This document shows positions 8,179 through 15,203 of a stretch of 15,203 nucleotides of DNA, in pieces; the first letter of the stretch is position 1, and the number at the start of each line of letters is the position of its first letter. The notes under the pieces were generated by a model. It was not told the DNA's origin. It searched no databases and saw only the letters and a program-made list of their open reading frames with translations. The translations under genes and the position numbers were made by a program. Source of the DNA: Candidatus Delongbacteria bacterium (GTDB taxonomy: Bacteria > CAIWAD01 > BS150m-G50); assembly GCA_016784425.1 (NCBI GenBank), contig JADHUQ010000035.1, positions 1-15,203 on the forward strand, written 5' to 3'.

Positions 8179-8858
8179 GGCAGTTGCAGGGTGAGGGTGA
8201 CCAGTTGACGGGTGTTGGCCGGATAGATTGAGACTGAAAACCGGTCGGTACCGCCCAGCTTCAGGGCGTGGATGGCGCTGAAAACATGGTTGAGGAAAAC
8301 ACCGCCACCCAGGATGACCGCTTTGGCCTTGGCATCGTCAGCAACCAGACGTACCTGACGGAAACGGTGACGGTTGGTACGGGAATCCCACTGCCAGGCA
8401 TCGGCGCTGTCATAGAGACAGGCATCATAGTTGTTATCCCGCCGCATCGCCTGGTTATAATCGTCAACATTGTCATAGATACCGATGTTTACGTAATAGG
8501 AATGGGTCCGACCGTTGCTGTTAATACCGGCGTGATCCTCGGCTAAAGAACGGTACTCCTCCGCCCTCCAGGAACTGTAAACCGAATAACCGGTAATACC
8601 GGCCAGTAAGGCATACTCAATACCACGAAACCAGTAGCCGGAGGTGGGTCGCTCCATATAATTTTCACCCCAGCCGGGAAAGATCAACGAGCGCAGGAAA
8701 GCGCCACCCGGTGATTTGTCAACATCCTCTTCTGCTGTTGCAGTGGCGGGTAACAACAGCATCATCACCAGCAGCATCAGAGGGATGCTATACCAGGCGG
8801 AGTGGTAAGCGTTCCTGCTCCTGAGGTAATGCCGGACGGTTATTCCATGGCACATCAT
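8175..8858 (-). CDS. Envelope protein of the DUF5683 type ('PGWG' motif), copy A
   Basis: 227 residues, function unknown. A long N-terminal export signal or anchor spans about 24-42 (IPLMLLVMMLLLPATATA). Then comes SPGGAFLRSLIFPGWGENY (49-67), the FPGWG motif typical of DUF5683-like proteins, a hydrophobic stretch YWFRGIEYALLAGITGYSVY (75-94), a polar middle rich in Asp, Asn and Tyr, and a second hydrophobic segment AVILGGGVFLNHVFSAIHAL (180-199). The end RQLVTLTLQL looks like a short beta-strand. The next gene upstream encodes a clear paralogue (shared LLIPGWG, LNHFISA and C-terminal VRLQL patterns). The ATG at 8858 has GGGAG 5 bases before it; a second ATG follows directly at 8855. Location in the envelope is inferred from the signal and membrane segments. 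Confidence 0.8.
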   Translation of the reverse strand: MMCHGITVRHYLRSRNAYHSAWYSIPLMLLVMMLLLPATATAEEDVDKSPGGAFLRSLIFPGWGENYMERPTSGYWFRGIEYALLAGITGYSVYSSWRAEEYRSLAEDHAGINSNGRTHSYYVNIGIYDNVDDYNQAMRRDNNYDACLYDSADAWQWDSRTNRHRFRQVRLVADDAKAKAVILGGGVFLNHVFSAIHALKLGGTDRFSVSIYPANTRQLVTLTLQLP

Positions 8859-8873
8859 TGCTACTCCCAGCGG

Positions 8874-9740
8874 CTATAAATTCAACTGCAACCGCACTTC
8901 AACCATGTCAGCGTTTAAACCGGAGGTGAGTTGCATCCTGCCGTTATCACCAAATACAATCTGGTCCACTGCGCTGATGAAGTGGTTGAGGAGGGTACCC
9001 ATTATCAGGTTGCTGGCGAGACGGAAGGAGCGGTTACTCAGGTCTCGCATTTCCATATAGTGCAGGTTGTGGGGTGAAAAATAGTGTATGCCCAGCCAGC
9101 TTCCATCAAAATTACCGATATCGAGCCCATAATCATCCCAACCACGACCGAACTGCGCGTATTTACCGATCATTTCGTAGTATTGCTGGGTCTGATCCAG
9201 GTTAAAGTGATCAAGATAAGGGTCGGGGTCGGCGCCATCCGGTCCGTAACCCTCCTCCCAGTCGCCGGGCAATGTGTGAGAACCGCTCTGGTCACCGATA
9301 ACCGGGTCTCCATAATAATTCAGATCCGGTATCTCCTCGTCACTGCCCCACTCGTGAGTACTGTTGCGCAACATCCGATAATCATCGAAAGACCAGTGGT
9401 TGTCCGCATACTGCTTGAAATCGCTGTCTTGCTCCCTGCCCCGTTGACGCGCCAGCACGGCACCGGTGATAAAAGCCGCCTCCACGGTCAGGTAGATACC
9501 CGCCTTGATCCAGTGCCCTTCTTCAAGCTGACCCCAACCGGGAATCAGCAGTGATTTGAGAAAGCGGCTCCGGGCCGGATTACCATTGTCAGCTGCAGTA
9601 TTCCAGCCTGTTGTCTGGGGGAGCAGCGGAAAGTTGTGGCTCAAGATCAGCTGCTGCTGCAGCAGTATCTCCTGCAGGGGGGTTGCGTTCAGGCTACCTG
9701 CCGTCAGGCAGATAATGAGCGCGATGAGACGAATAGGCAC
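8874..9740 (-). CDS. Envelope protein of the DUF5683 type ('PGWG' motif), copy B
   Basis: 288 residues, function unknown, paralogue of the next gene downstream. A signal peptide is seen at 1-19 (PIRLIALIICLTAGSLNA). SRFLKSLLIPGWGQLEEGHW (58-77) has the PGWGQ motif; a hydrophobic stretch IYLTVEAAFITGAVLA follows at 82-97, and NLIMGTLLNHFISAVDQIVF at 244-263 matches copy A. The middle (about 130-215) is longer than in copy A and strikingly acidic, with many Asp, Gly and Tyr (DWEEGYGPDGADPDPYLDHF), perhaps metal binding. A TTG at 9755 is in frame, but I prefer GTG at 9740: GAGGAA (9748-9753) lies at ribosome-binding distance before it and covers the TTG. The gene overlaps the end of the barrel protein by 47 bases. 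It ends 15 bases before copy A. Confidence 0.8.
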   Translation of the reverse strand: MPIRLIALIICLTAGSLNATPLQEILLQQQLILSHNFPLLPQTTGWNTAADNGNPARSRFLKSLLIPGWGQLEEGHWIKAGIYLTVEAAFITGAVLARQRGREQDSDFKQYADNHWSFDDYRMLRNSTHEWGSDEEIPDLNYYGDPVIGDQSGSHTLPGDWEEGYGPDGADPDPYLDHFNLDQTQQYYEMIGKYAQFGRGWDDYGLDIGNFDGSWLGIHYFSPHNLHYMEMRDLSNRSFRLASNLIMGTLLNHFISAVDQIVFGDNGRMQLTSGLNADMVEVRLQLNL

Positions 9741-12700
9741 GCTGTATTTCCTCAAAATTAAACAGAATCTTCAGGTAGTAGCGCCACTCGTGACCGTAGT
9801 CAACTTTCCCCAGAGTAGTGCTGTTTTGAAACTCATCCAGACCCCAGGAGGCGCCCCAGGTAACAGCGGTCGGCATGATACCCCAACTGGTCAGTGCAAG
9901 CCGCAACTCGCCACCAGCCTCCCGCCTGATTTCATCCGGCTGGAAAGGGCCGGTCCAGGCGCTGCCGGCGGCCCCATACAGTTCCATATACAACTGTTTG
10001 GGATAGAGATGCCAGATCTTGTGGTGAATATGACGCCACAAAGGAAAGGTCAGGTCCAGTTTGACCATGGTGTTCCTGGTCCCACCCATGCTGTAGTAGG
10101 AGTATCCCCGCATCCCCTCCATGCCACCGAGATAGACATGGAAGAAATCATCCACATCATCCCGGTTGAGAAAATCCCCCCGGGCATGCAGACCCCAACC
10201 GCTATGCTCGGTCAGTGGCAGCGGAAAATAGCGGTGATAGGAAAAATGGAAATCGAAAAAATCGTAGGGAGTATAGATCTCATCCAGCAGACCGTTAGCA
10301 GCGACGGTAAAGTCGGCAATAAACCGGTTATGGTTACCCTGTATCTGGGCAAAAAGCTGTTCACCGGAGCGGGGACTGATATCACCATCGATGGAGATAT
10401 CGCGACGCTGGCGCTGCCAGTCGAGCGATACCCGCAGTTGGCTCCCTTTGAGATATGAATAACGGAAGACAGCCCCCTCACCGAAATCCATCAGGTTGGA
10501 GTAACGGCTGAGGCTGCCGCTGAATTCACCGCTCAGGCGATCGTTAAAACGTCGAGTGACCCCGGCGCTGACCTCCATCAGATTGAAGCGGTAGTGGATA
10601 CCAAACTGGTCGTAAACCGGGTCACCGCTGGGGGTCTCACCCACAATGATGAATGGGTCATCAAACTCCTTGTCGAGGAACCGCCCGATAAAAAAGCTCT
10701 CAAGGAACCAGTTGTAGCGTCCCAGATTGAATCCGGCCTTACCGTAGAGGTCGTAATCCTCGCGGGTGTGGACACCAAAGGCGAGCAGGAAGTCGATATC
10801 ACCCATTACATCATTGGTGAAGATGAAACCACCCGGTTTGAAATTGCCACCGTCCCAGGCCAGGCGGGGGACAATGAAATTCGTCTCAAAAGCAATCTGG
10901 TCCGGCTCTGTCTCAACCTCGGGGGTAACGGTATCATCAAAAGTCGCCAGCGGATACCAGTTGTCGGGGCGGGTGCGATACTGCATCATAGCCGGATCAA
11001 CCGGTTGCGGATCCTGGAGCCGGGCAATCTGGAAACCATCACCGGTATAGCTGGTGAAATAAAGGGTACCGTCGCTGGCGACCGCCGGCTGGGTCGCAGC
11101 ACCCAGCACATTGGTCAAGGCAGTGTTACTGCCATCCCGCAGGTCATGATAGTAGATATTGTAGATACCGGTACGGTCGCTGGCAAAATAGAATCCGTTC
11201 CCGTCCGCACTAGGACAGGGATCCCGCTCGTCGTACCACTCCTCCAGCAGCGGCGTGATGATCCCGCTGTTGATATCGACCGCCAAAATGTCACGACCCT
11301 GCATATAACCTGTCGCAACAATCAGTGTACTGTCATTGAGCCAGCCAGGGGAATAATACTGGCGCCCCTGCTCCACACCGGTCAGGAAGCGCAACGGTGC
11401 AGGCACCCTGGCACGACGCTTCCGTTTTGACAAGCGGTCCAGGGAATCGGGAGTGACGGCGGGAAGCTCCAGCAGGGCCAGGCGGTTGGATCCGGTATCA
11501 TTAACGACACACGCTACCAGTTTGCCATCAGCTGCAACAGCCGGCTGGTTGACCCGCTGCTCCAGGGTCAACTGCAGCGGTTTACCGTCACGATACTGCA
11601 GGTAAAGGTCACGAAAATGGTGTCCCCATTTCGTCACCGGTGAAGTCCTGGCGTATACCCAGCCACTGCCATCAGGCAGCAGGGCGTATTTGCCCCGGGC
11701 GCCGGCAATATCCAGCTGCAGTTCGGAATCCGGGGGAGCAATATGATACAACGAGGTCAATCCGAGATAATCCTGCCCCGGGTTCGAGAGAAAGTAGATG
11801 AGACTGTCACCCGGTGAGGGCTGCGGATATCGGTTTCCGTCACCATCATTGGTCAACAGCTCCCCCTCCTGCAGATGGCTACGGATCAGGGTCAGCTCAC
11901 GATCATAATCGCCGGTTAATTGCGTGCGCCACTCCTCCCAGAGCTCCAGGCCGCTGCTACCGGTCACCCGTTTGAGGGCCCGGTTCATCGAAACTGTGAA
12001 GGGGCGTTTCAACTCATCAGTTATGTCGGATAAAACCTCCAGGCCAAAGCGGTCGACCAGAAACTGCACAAACGAGAAGCCCTGGTTATAGACAGCCTCG
12101 TTATCGATTGAGGTGTGTCCGAAAGATTCCATATCCCAGAAACTGAGCAGATTCTCATTCAGTACTTTCATCCGTAACAACATATCCCGTTCGCTGTCCC
12201 AGCTGTCATAGCCAAAACCGGGATACTGGAACTGGGCGGCACCTTCGGCGAACCAGAACGGAACCAGCGTGAACGGCAGCGGATAGGCACCGATTTGGTT
12301 TGGAAAACCGTAGAGCACATCATCCCGCTTCTCTCGTTCGTAATCGATAACCTGCAGGTAGAAAGCCTGCAGCCAGCGCGGTGCTTTGCGGGCAGCTCCC
12401 AACTGTATCATATGGGTGAATTCATGCGTTATGACATTGCGCAGCCAGTTGTGGGTTCCACGCAGGGAGACATCCAGACTGGTAGCCCAGATATAGATTT
12501 TGTTGTTGTAATACCAGGCACCACCGTTGGAATAGTCGTCGGTGTCATAGAAAATCAGGTTGAGCTTGGTATCCGGCTCGTAACCATAGAACTGCGTGAT
12601 GGGGGGATAAATGTCCTCGGCGATCTTAGCGGCCGTCTGTGCCAGCCAGAGCTCTCCCTGATGGAAGTGAATAATGAAATGCTCGGTTTCAGTTCGTTGC

Positions 12701-12822
12701 CATTCCAGTTCAGGATGATTATAGGCGATCGGCTGCGCTGTCAGGCTGCTGTTGAAAACCAACAGCAAACCAAGCTGAAGCAATAGGGGAAAGCTGCTAA
12801 TGCGCCGTGGTGGTTTGTTCAT
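9694..12822 (-). CDS. Metallopeptidase - TolB/WD40-like propeller - Omp85-type beta-barrel fusion
   Basis: 1042 residues with a signal peptide at 1-29. The N-terminal peptidase (about 35-310) carries HEFTH (133-137) in RNVITHEFTHMIQLG and a downstream FAEGAA with E193, the gluzincin-type arrangement of peptidase-MA-like enzymes; all zinc residues look intact. Residues about 325-610 contain beta-propeller repeats of TolB/PD40 type, clearest in SADGNGFYFASDRTGIYNIY (537-556). From about 645 the sequence is rich in alternating aromatic strands and includes YLGGMEGMRGYSYY (about 896-909), the conserved RGY element of Omp85/BamA barrels. The barrel ends in a beta-signal-like LKILFNF (1017-1023), followed by 19 extra residues. 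POTRA domains are absent. I infer an outer-membrane protein that displays or releases its own protease. The ATG overlaps the upstream stop (ATGA) and lacks a clear ribosome binding site. Confidence 0.85.
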   Translation of the reverse strand: MNKPPRRISSFPLLLQLGLLLVFNSSLTAQPIAYNHPELEWQRTETEHFIIHFHQGELWLAQTAAKIAEDIYPPITQFYGYEPDTKLNLIFYDTDDYSNGGAWYYNNKIYIWATSLDVSLRGTHNWLRNVITHEFTHMIQLGAARKAPRWLQAFYLQVIDYEREKRDDVLYGFPNQIGAYPLPFTLVPFWFAEGAAQFQYPGFGYDSWDSERDMLLRMKVLNENLLSFWDMESFGHTSIDNEAVYNQGFSFVQFLVDRFGLEVLSDITDELKRPFTVSMNRALKRVTGSSGLELWEEWRTQLTGDYDRELTLIRSHLQEGELLTNDGDGNRYPQPSPGDSLIYFLSNPGQDYLGLTSLYHIAPPDSELQLDIAGARGKYALLPDGSGWVYARTSPVTKWGHHFRDLYLQYRDGKPLQLTLEQRVNQPAVAADGKLVACVVNDTGSNRLALLELPAVTPDSLDRLSKRKRRARVPAPLRFLTGVEQGRQYYSPGWLNDSTLIVATGYMQGRDILAVDINSGIITPLLEEWYDERDPCPSADGNGFYFASDRTGIYNIYYHDLRDGSNTALTNVLGAATQPAVASDGTLYFTSYTGDGFQIARLQDPQPVDPAMMQYRTRPDNWYPLATFDDTVTPEVETEPDQIAFETNFIVPRLAWDGGNFKPGGFIFTNDVMGDIDFLLAFGVHTREDYDLYGKAGFNLGRYNWFLESFFIGRFLDKEFDDPFIIVGETPSGDPVYDQFGIHYRFNLMEVSAGVTRRFNDRLSGEFSGSLSRYSNLMDFGEGAVFRYSYLKGSQLRVSLDWQRQRRDISIDGDISPRSGEQLFAQIQGNHNRFIADFTVAANGLLDEIYTPYDFFDFHFSYHRYFPLPLTEHSGWGLHARGDFLNRDDVDDFFHVYLGGMEGMRGYSYYSMGGTRNTMVKLDLTFPLWRHIHHKIWHLYPKQLYMELYGAAGSAWTGPFQPDEIRREAGGELRLALTSWGIMPTAVTWGASWGLDEFQNSTTLGKVDYGHEWRYYLKILFNFEEIQRAYSSHRAHYLPDGR
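9748..9753 (-). promoter_or_regulatory. Ribosome binding site for copy B, inside the end of the barrel gene
   Basis: GAGGAA on the minus strand, ending 7 bases before GTG 9740. The same six bases are the two Glu codons that directly follow the last barrel residue F1023. It supports GTG 9740 over TTG 9755 as the start. Confidence 0.6.
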
Positions 12823-15203
12823 TTGATTACAGCCAGTTTCAGAATCTCACTACTGCTGCCGCCATTGCTGAAGCGGGCTTCAATATGGGCGTAGTATATA
12901 CCGGAGGAAACGGCGGTGACATCCCAGAGCATTTCCCCACCCGACCAGGCACCTACCTGTTTGTTGCGACTGGTCACCAGGCGACCGGTGCGGTCGAAAA
13001 TATTGATTTCAATGGCAGCTGTCGCAGCGGTAGTGAAGACGAGATGTATCGGCTCATTATGACGGGATGGGTTGGGCCAACTGTAAACCTGTCCCTCAAC
13101 CAGTTGCTCGCTGACCGGTGGGTGGTAAGGGGATGGTTCTGGCAGACAAAAGTCATGAGCAGCTCTCCCTCCCCGCTGTGACCAGAAGGGTCCCGGACCG
13201 GTGGCCGCAGTGAATCCGCTTAAACCCTGGGTGTCGCAGAGATAATAACGACCCGCGGCTGAATACAACAGATCGGTATCAGGTTCTGGCAGGGTGCGTG
13301 GAAATCCGCTCAAGGGTGCCCAGCCACCAGTGTAGCTCCAACCATGGATTGAGACCTCGTCACAGGCGTAGAGCCCGTTCCCACCGTATGGTGCGGGGAA
13401 AAGTCTGACCCGCCCTCCGGGCAGGTCGCGTCTTCCCAGCAGGACTCCTTCAGGATTGTAGAGGTTGATACCGGTCTGGGTGACGGCTATCAGCTCCAGG
13501 ACGCCATTCTGGTCCAGGTCGCCCACCGCAAGCTCCCGCAAGCCGGGCAGCGGTTGCCGCCAGCGTTCCATACCGGTTGCTGTCAACCCGACCAGATAAG
13601 CACCATCTGCCAGCATTATCCAGGGATTTGTGTCGACCTCTGTGTTAAAAACAGCGCTGACCGGTAACGGCGCGTCATCCATGGGGAAATAGCTGTAAGC
13701 TGTTACCCAATCCCCCTGCTGCAGGATCAACAGACCCTCTTCTGCTACCAGTAACCAGGGGGTGTCAGCGACCAATCCGGCCCCGAGGATCGGGTGGTCG
13801 AACAGCCAATCTGTCTGGAGCGATTCCAAAATGGTGATGACCTGGGTTTCCCCCCACAGGAGCCAGCCGTCAGCCAACCCCAGCAAGTTGCTGTAACCTG
13901 AGCTCAGGAGATTGTGCTCCTGCCCTGCCACGACACTGTAATCTCCAGCGAAGCTGTCGAGTTGCCATTCCTGCAGTGTAACACCGTTCAATGTCGCCAG
14001 CCGGGATTGGAACACCCCGAAGGCGACGAGATCCTGATTGGCTGAACTGGGTAACGCACCCTGGACACCGCCGCCGGGATCGGAAATAAGCGGCTCCAGT
14101 TCGGAATTGAAGCCGGCCAGCCAGCCGCCACCGGTCAGTGCCAGCAACAGGTCGACCCCACCATCAGTCAGCAGGGTCGCGGTTTCCGGTAACAACGGTG
14201 CACTGCAGCTCACCGGATAGCCCGGCAGACGACCGGAATTACTGTAGGAAAAAGTCATGACGGTGTCTGAACGACTGAAGTCAAAAAAGCGGGCGTTGCT
14301 CTCCCAGCCATCATTGGTACGGGTGTCAGGAATTGAACTGTGGGAGAACTCAACCGCAGGGAGTTGCGGGTTGACATAGAGGAAGGCGGCGTTGCTGTCG
14401 GACCAGGCGTCGTAAAAATTGCCAGTTACCGCCCCACCCCGCGGATGAAAAGAGCTGTAGCTGTGCCCGATATCCTGCACACCATCCCCCTCCTCCAGAT
14501 CCACACCACGCCTGTCCGGATCGTCATTCAGCGAATTATCCGCGATACTCTGCTGGGTGATCCGGCTTTCATCCACATGCCAGATCAACAGACCGGAACC
14601 GGGAATGTCGTAGTCGAGATCCTCCACCTCGATGATGACACCGGTGGTATCACCACTGAAGGTGAGAGTATAGTCTTCGTGAAAATAGATAGTGTCACCG
14701 GCACTGTCGACACCCCAGGTGATGCCGTCCCCGTTACGGTCGCGGATGCGATTCTCCACCAGATAGTATTCCTGCCCGGTGACAGGAATGCGGTAGATCT
14801 CTGGATCAACGGTAGCGGTACCGACAGACCTGATTCGCAGGGAATCGCTGTCCACAACCAATTCCAGCGCTTCCCCCCAGCCTTTGTAAATCCGGGTCCA
14901 GGCGGACGGTTGTGCCGGGATGAGACCGCGAAAGTTGGCCGATCCCTGATCCATCAAACCCCATTTGCCGATGGCAGTCATCCCGGTAGCGCTGTTATAA
15001 AGGTTGGGAAGACCGAGTGCGTGCCCGAATTGAAGAATGATCGTCCCTGCCTGGCCGTGAGCAATCGACTCCTGGTGCTCCGCCTCCGGTAGAATAGCTC
15101 CCTCCCTGATCATGGTTCCGTCCCAGGTGGGGATACCGGCGACATATTCCGGGCTTACATCCGCCAGCAGTTGCAGATCACCCGGTAAAATGTAGGCGGA
15201 GGG
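12819..15203 (-). CDS. M6-protease-like surface protein with inactive zinc site and T9SS-like C-terminal domain (partial, 5' end missing)
   Basis: The frame is open to the right edge: 794 residues are visible, with no start in the window. The ATG at 15113 is internal, because 30 codons upstream stay open and read as protein. The M6 (immune-inhibitor-A-like) fold is recognisable: GHALGLPNLYN (60-70), GKWGLMDQGSANFRG (79-93, Met-turn region), GLLIWHVDE (204-212) and VDLEEGDG (234-241). The zinc motif expected as HEFGH reads LQFGH at 57-61, and the usual third ligand Asp is N67, so catalysis is unlikely. Residues about 325-690 resemble a beta-propeller with an FG-GAP-like GDLDQNGVLELIAV (561-574). 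The last 93 residues (YSWPNPSRHN, then IFDRTGRLV, SSGIYYAHIE and LKLAVIK) fit a type A T9SS sorting or FlgD-Ig-like domain. Its stop overlaps the start of the protease-barrel gene by four bases. Confidence 0.85.
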   Translation of the reverse strand, partial: PSAYILPGDLQLLADVSPEYVAGIPTWDGTMIREGAILPEAEHQESIAHGQAGTIILQFGHALGLPNLYNSATGMTAIGKWGLMDQGSANFRGLIPAQPSAWTRIYKGWGEALELVVDSDSLRIRSVGTATVDPEIYRIPVTGQEYYLVENRIRDRNGDGITWGVDSAGDTIYFHEDYTLTFSGDTTGVIIEVEDLDYDIPGSGLLIWHVDESRITQQSIADNSLNDDPDRRGVDLEEGDGVQDIGHSYSSFHPRGGAVTGNFYDAWSDSNAAFLYVNPQLPAVEFSHSSIPDTRTNDGWESNARFFDFSRSDTVMTFSYSNSGRLPGYPVSCSAPLLPETATLLTDGGVDLLLALTGGGWLAGFNSELEPLISDPGGGVQGALPSSANQDLVAFGVFQSRLATLNGVTLQEWQLDSFAGDYSVVAGQEHNLLSSGYSNLLGLADGWLLWGETQVITILESLQTDWLFDHPILGAGLVADTPWLLVAEEGLLILQQGDWVTAYSYFPMDDAPLPVSAVFNTEVDTNPWIMLADGAYLVGLTATGMERWRQPLPGLRELAVGDLDQNGVLELIAVTQTGINLYNPEGVLLGRRDLPGGRVRLFPAPYGGNGLYACDEVSIHGWSYTGGWAPLSGFPRTLPEPDTDLLYSAAGRYYLCDTQGLSGFTAATGPGPFWSQRGGRAAHDFCLPEPSPYHPPVSEQLVEGQVYSWPNPSRHNEPIHLVFTTAATAAIEINIFDRTGRLVTSRNKQVGAWSGGEMLWDVTAVSSGIYYAHIEARFSNGGSSSEILKLAVIK

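Noticed and set aside
9741..9755. TTG at 9755 as the start of copy B
   Set aside because: The likely ribosome binding site (GAGGAA, 9748-9753) overlaps it, and GTG 9740 still gives a complete signal peptide.
10594..11430. Long plus-strand open frame (278 codons) opposite the protease-barrel gene
   Set aside because: It lies wholly inside a well-supported gene on the other strand, shows low-complexity Val/Gly/Ile composition typical of an antisense shadow, and has no recognisable domain. The same applies to 9556-10458 and 14340-15092 on the plus strand.

Overview
The window is a dense, single-direction gene block from a Gram-negative (diderm) bacterium. All eleven genes I can support lie on the minus strand, so transcription runs from right (15203) to left (1). 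The largest gap between genes is 56 bases, and most neighbours overlap or are separated by fewer than 16 bases. No RNA gene, mobile element, CRISPR array or convincing internal promoter or terminator is visible. Both end genes are cut by the window edge.

The lineage is inferred, not proven. An Omp85-type outer-membrane barrel, signal peptides and an LpoA/LppC-like periplasmic protein point to a diderm. A C-terminal domain like the type IX secretion (T9SS) sorting domain, an M6-protease-like surface protein and two tandem proteins of the DUF5683 type ('PGWG' motif) are typical of the Fibrobacteres-Chlorobi-Bacteroidetes (FCB) superphylum and allied candidate phyla (Marinimicrobia, KSB1, Calditrichota and similar). 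GC content looks to be in the mid-50s by eye. I cannot name the phylum.

Right part (8175-15203), cell-surface module, in transcription order: an M6-like protein with a destroyed zinc site, a propeller/FG-GAP-like middle and a T9SS-like C-terminus (partial); a 1042-residue protein joining an intact HEFTH metallopeptidase, a TolB/WD40-like propeller and an Omp85-type barrel without POTRA domains; and two paralogous membrane proteins of the DUF5683 type. These four are coupled by a 4-base overlap, a 47-base overlap and a 15-base gap.

Left part (1-8178), mostly housekeeping: an RmlD-like NAD(P)-dependent sugar-nucleotide reductase, a deoxynucleoside kinase, accD (fatty-acid synthesis), surE (nucleotide phosphatase), guaA (GMP synthesis), glmS (glucosamine-6-phosphate synthesis) and an LppC/LpoA-like periplasmic protein (partial). 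The module boundary is itself an overlap (GTGA at 8175-8178), so surface and metabolic genes are probably co-transcribed. Two themes run through the metabolic part: nucleotide balance (dNK, surE, guaA) and envelope precursors (accD, glmS, possibly the reductase and the LpoA-like protein).

The most unusual material is the pair of a degenerate M6 protease and an intact protease-propeller-barrel fusion, which looks like an uncharacterised surface proteolysis or self-anchoring system. Next are the tail of the barrel protein, which runs past its expected beta-signal into the ribosome binding site of the next gene, and a compact set of nested inverted repeats between the kinase gene and accD.
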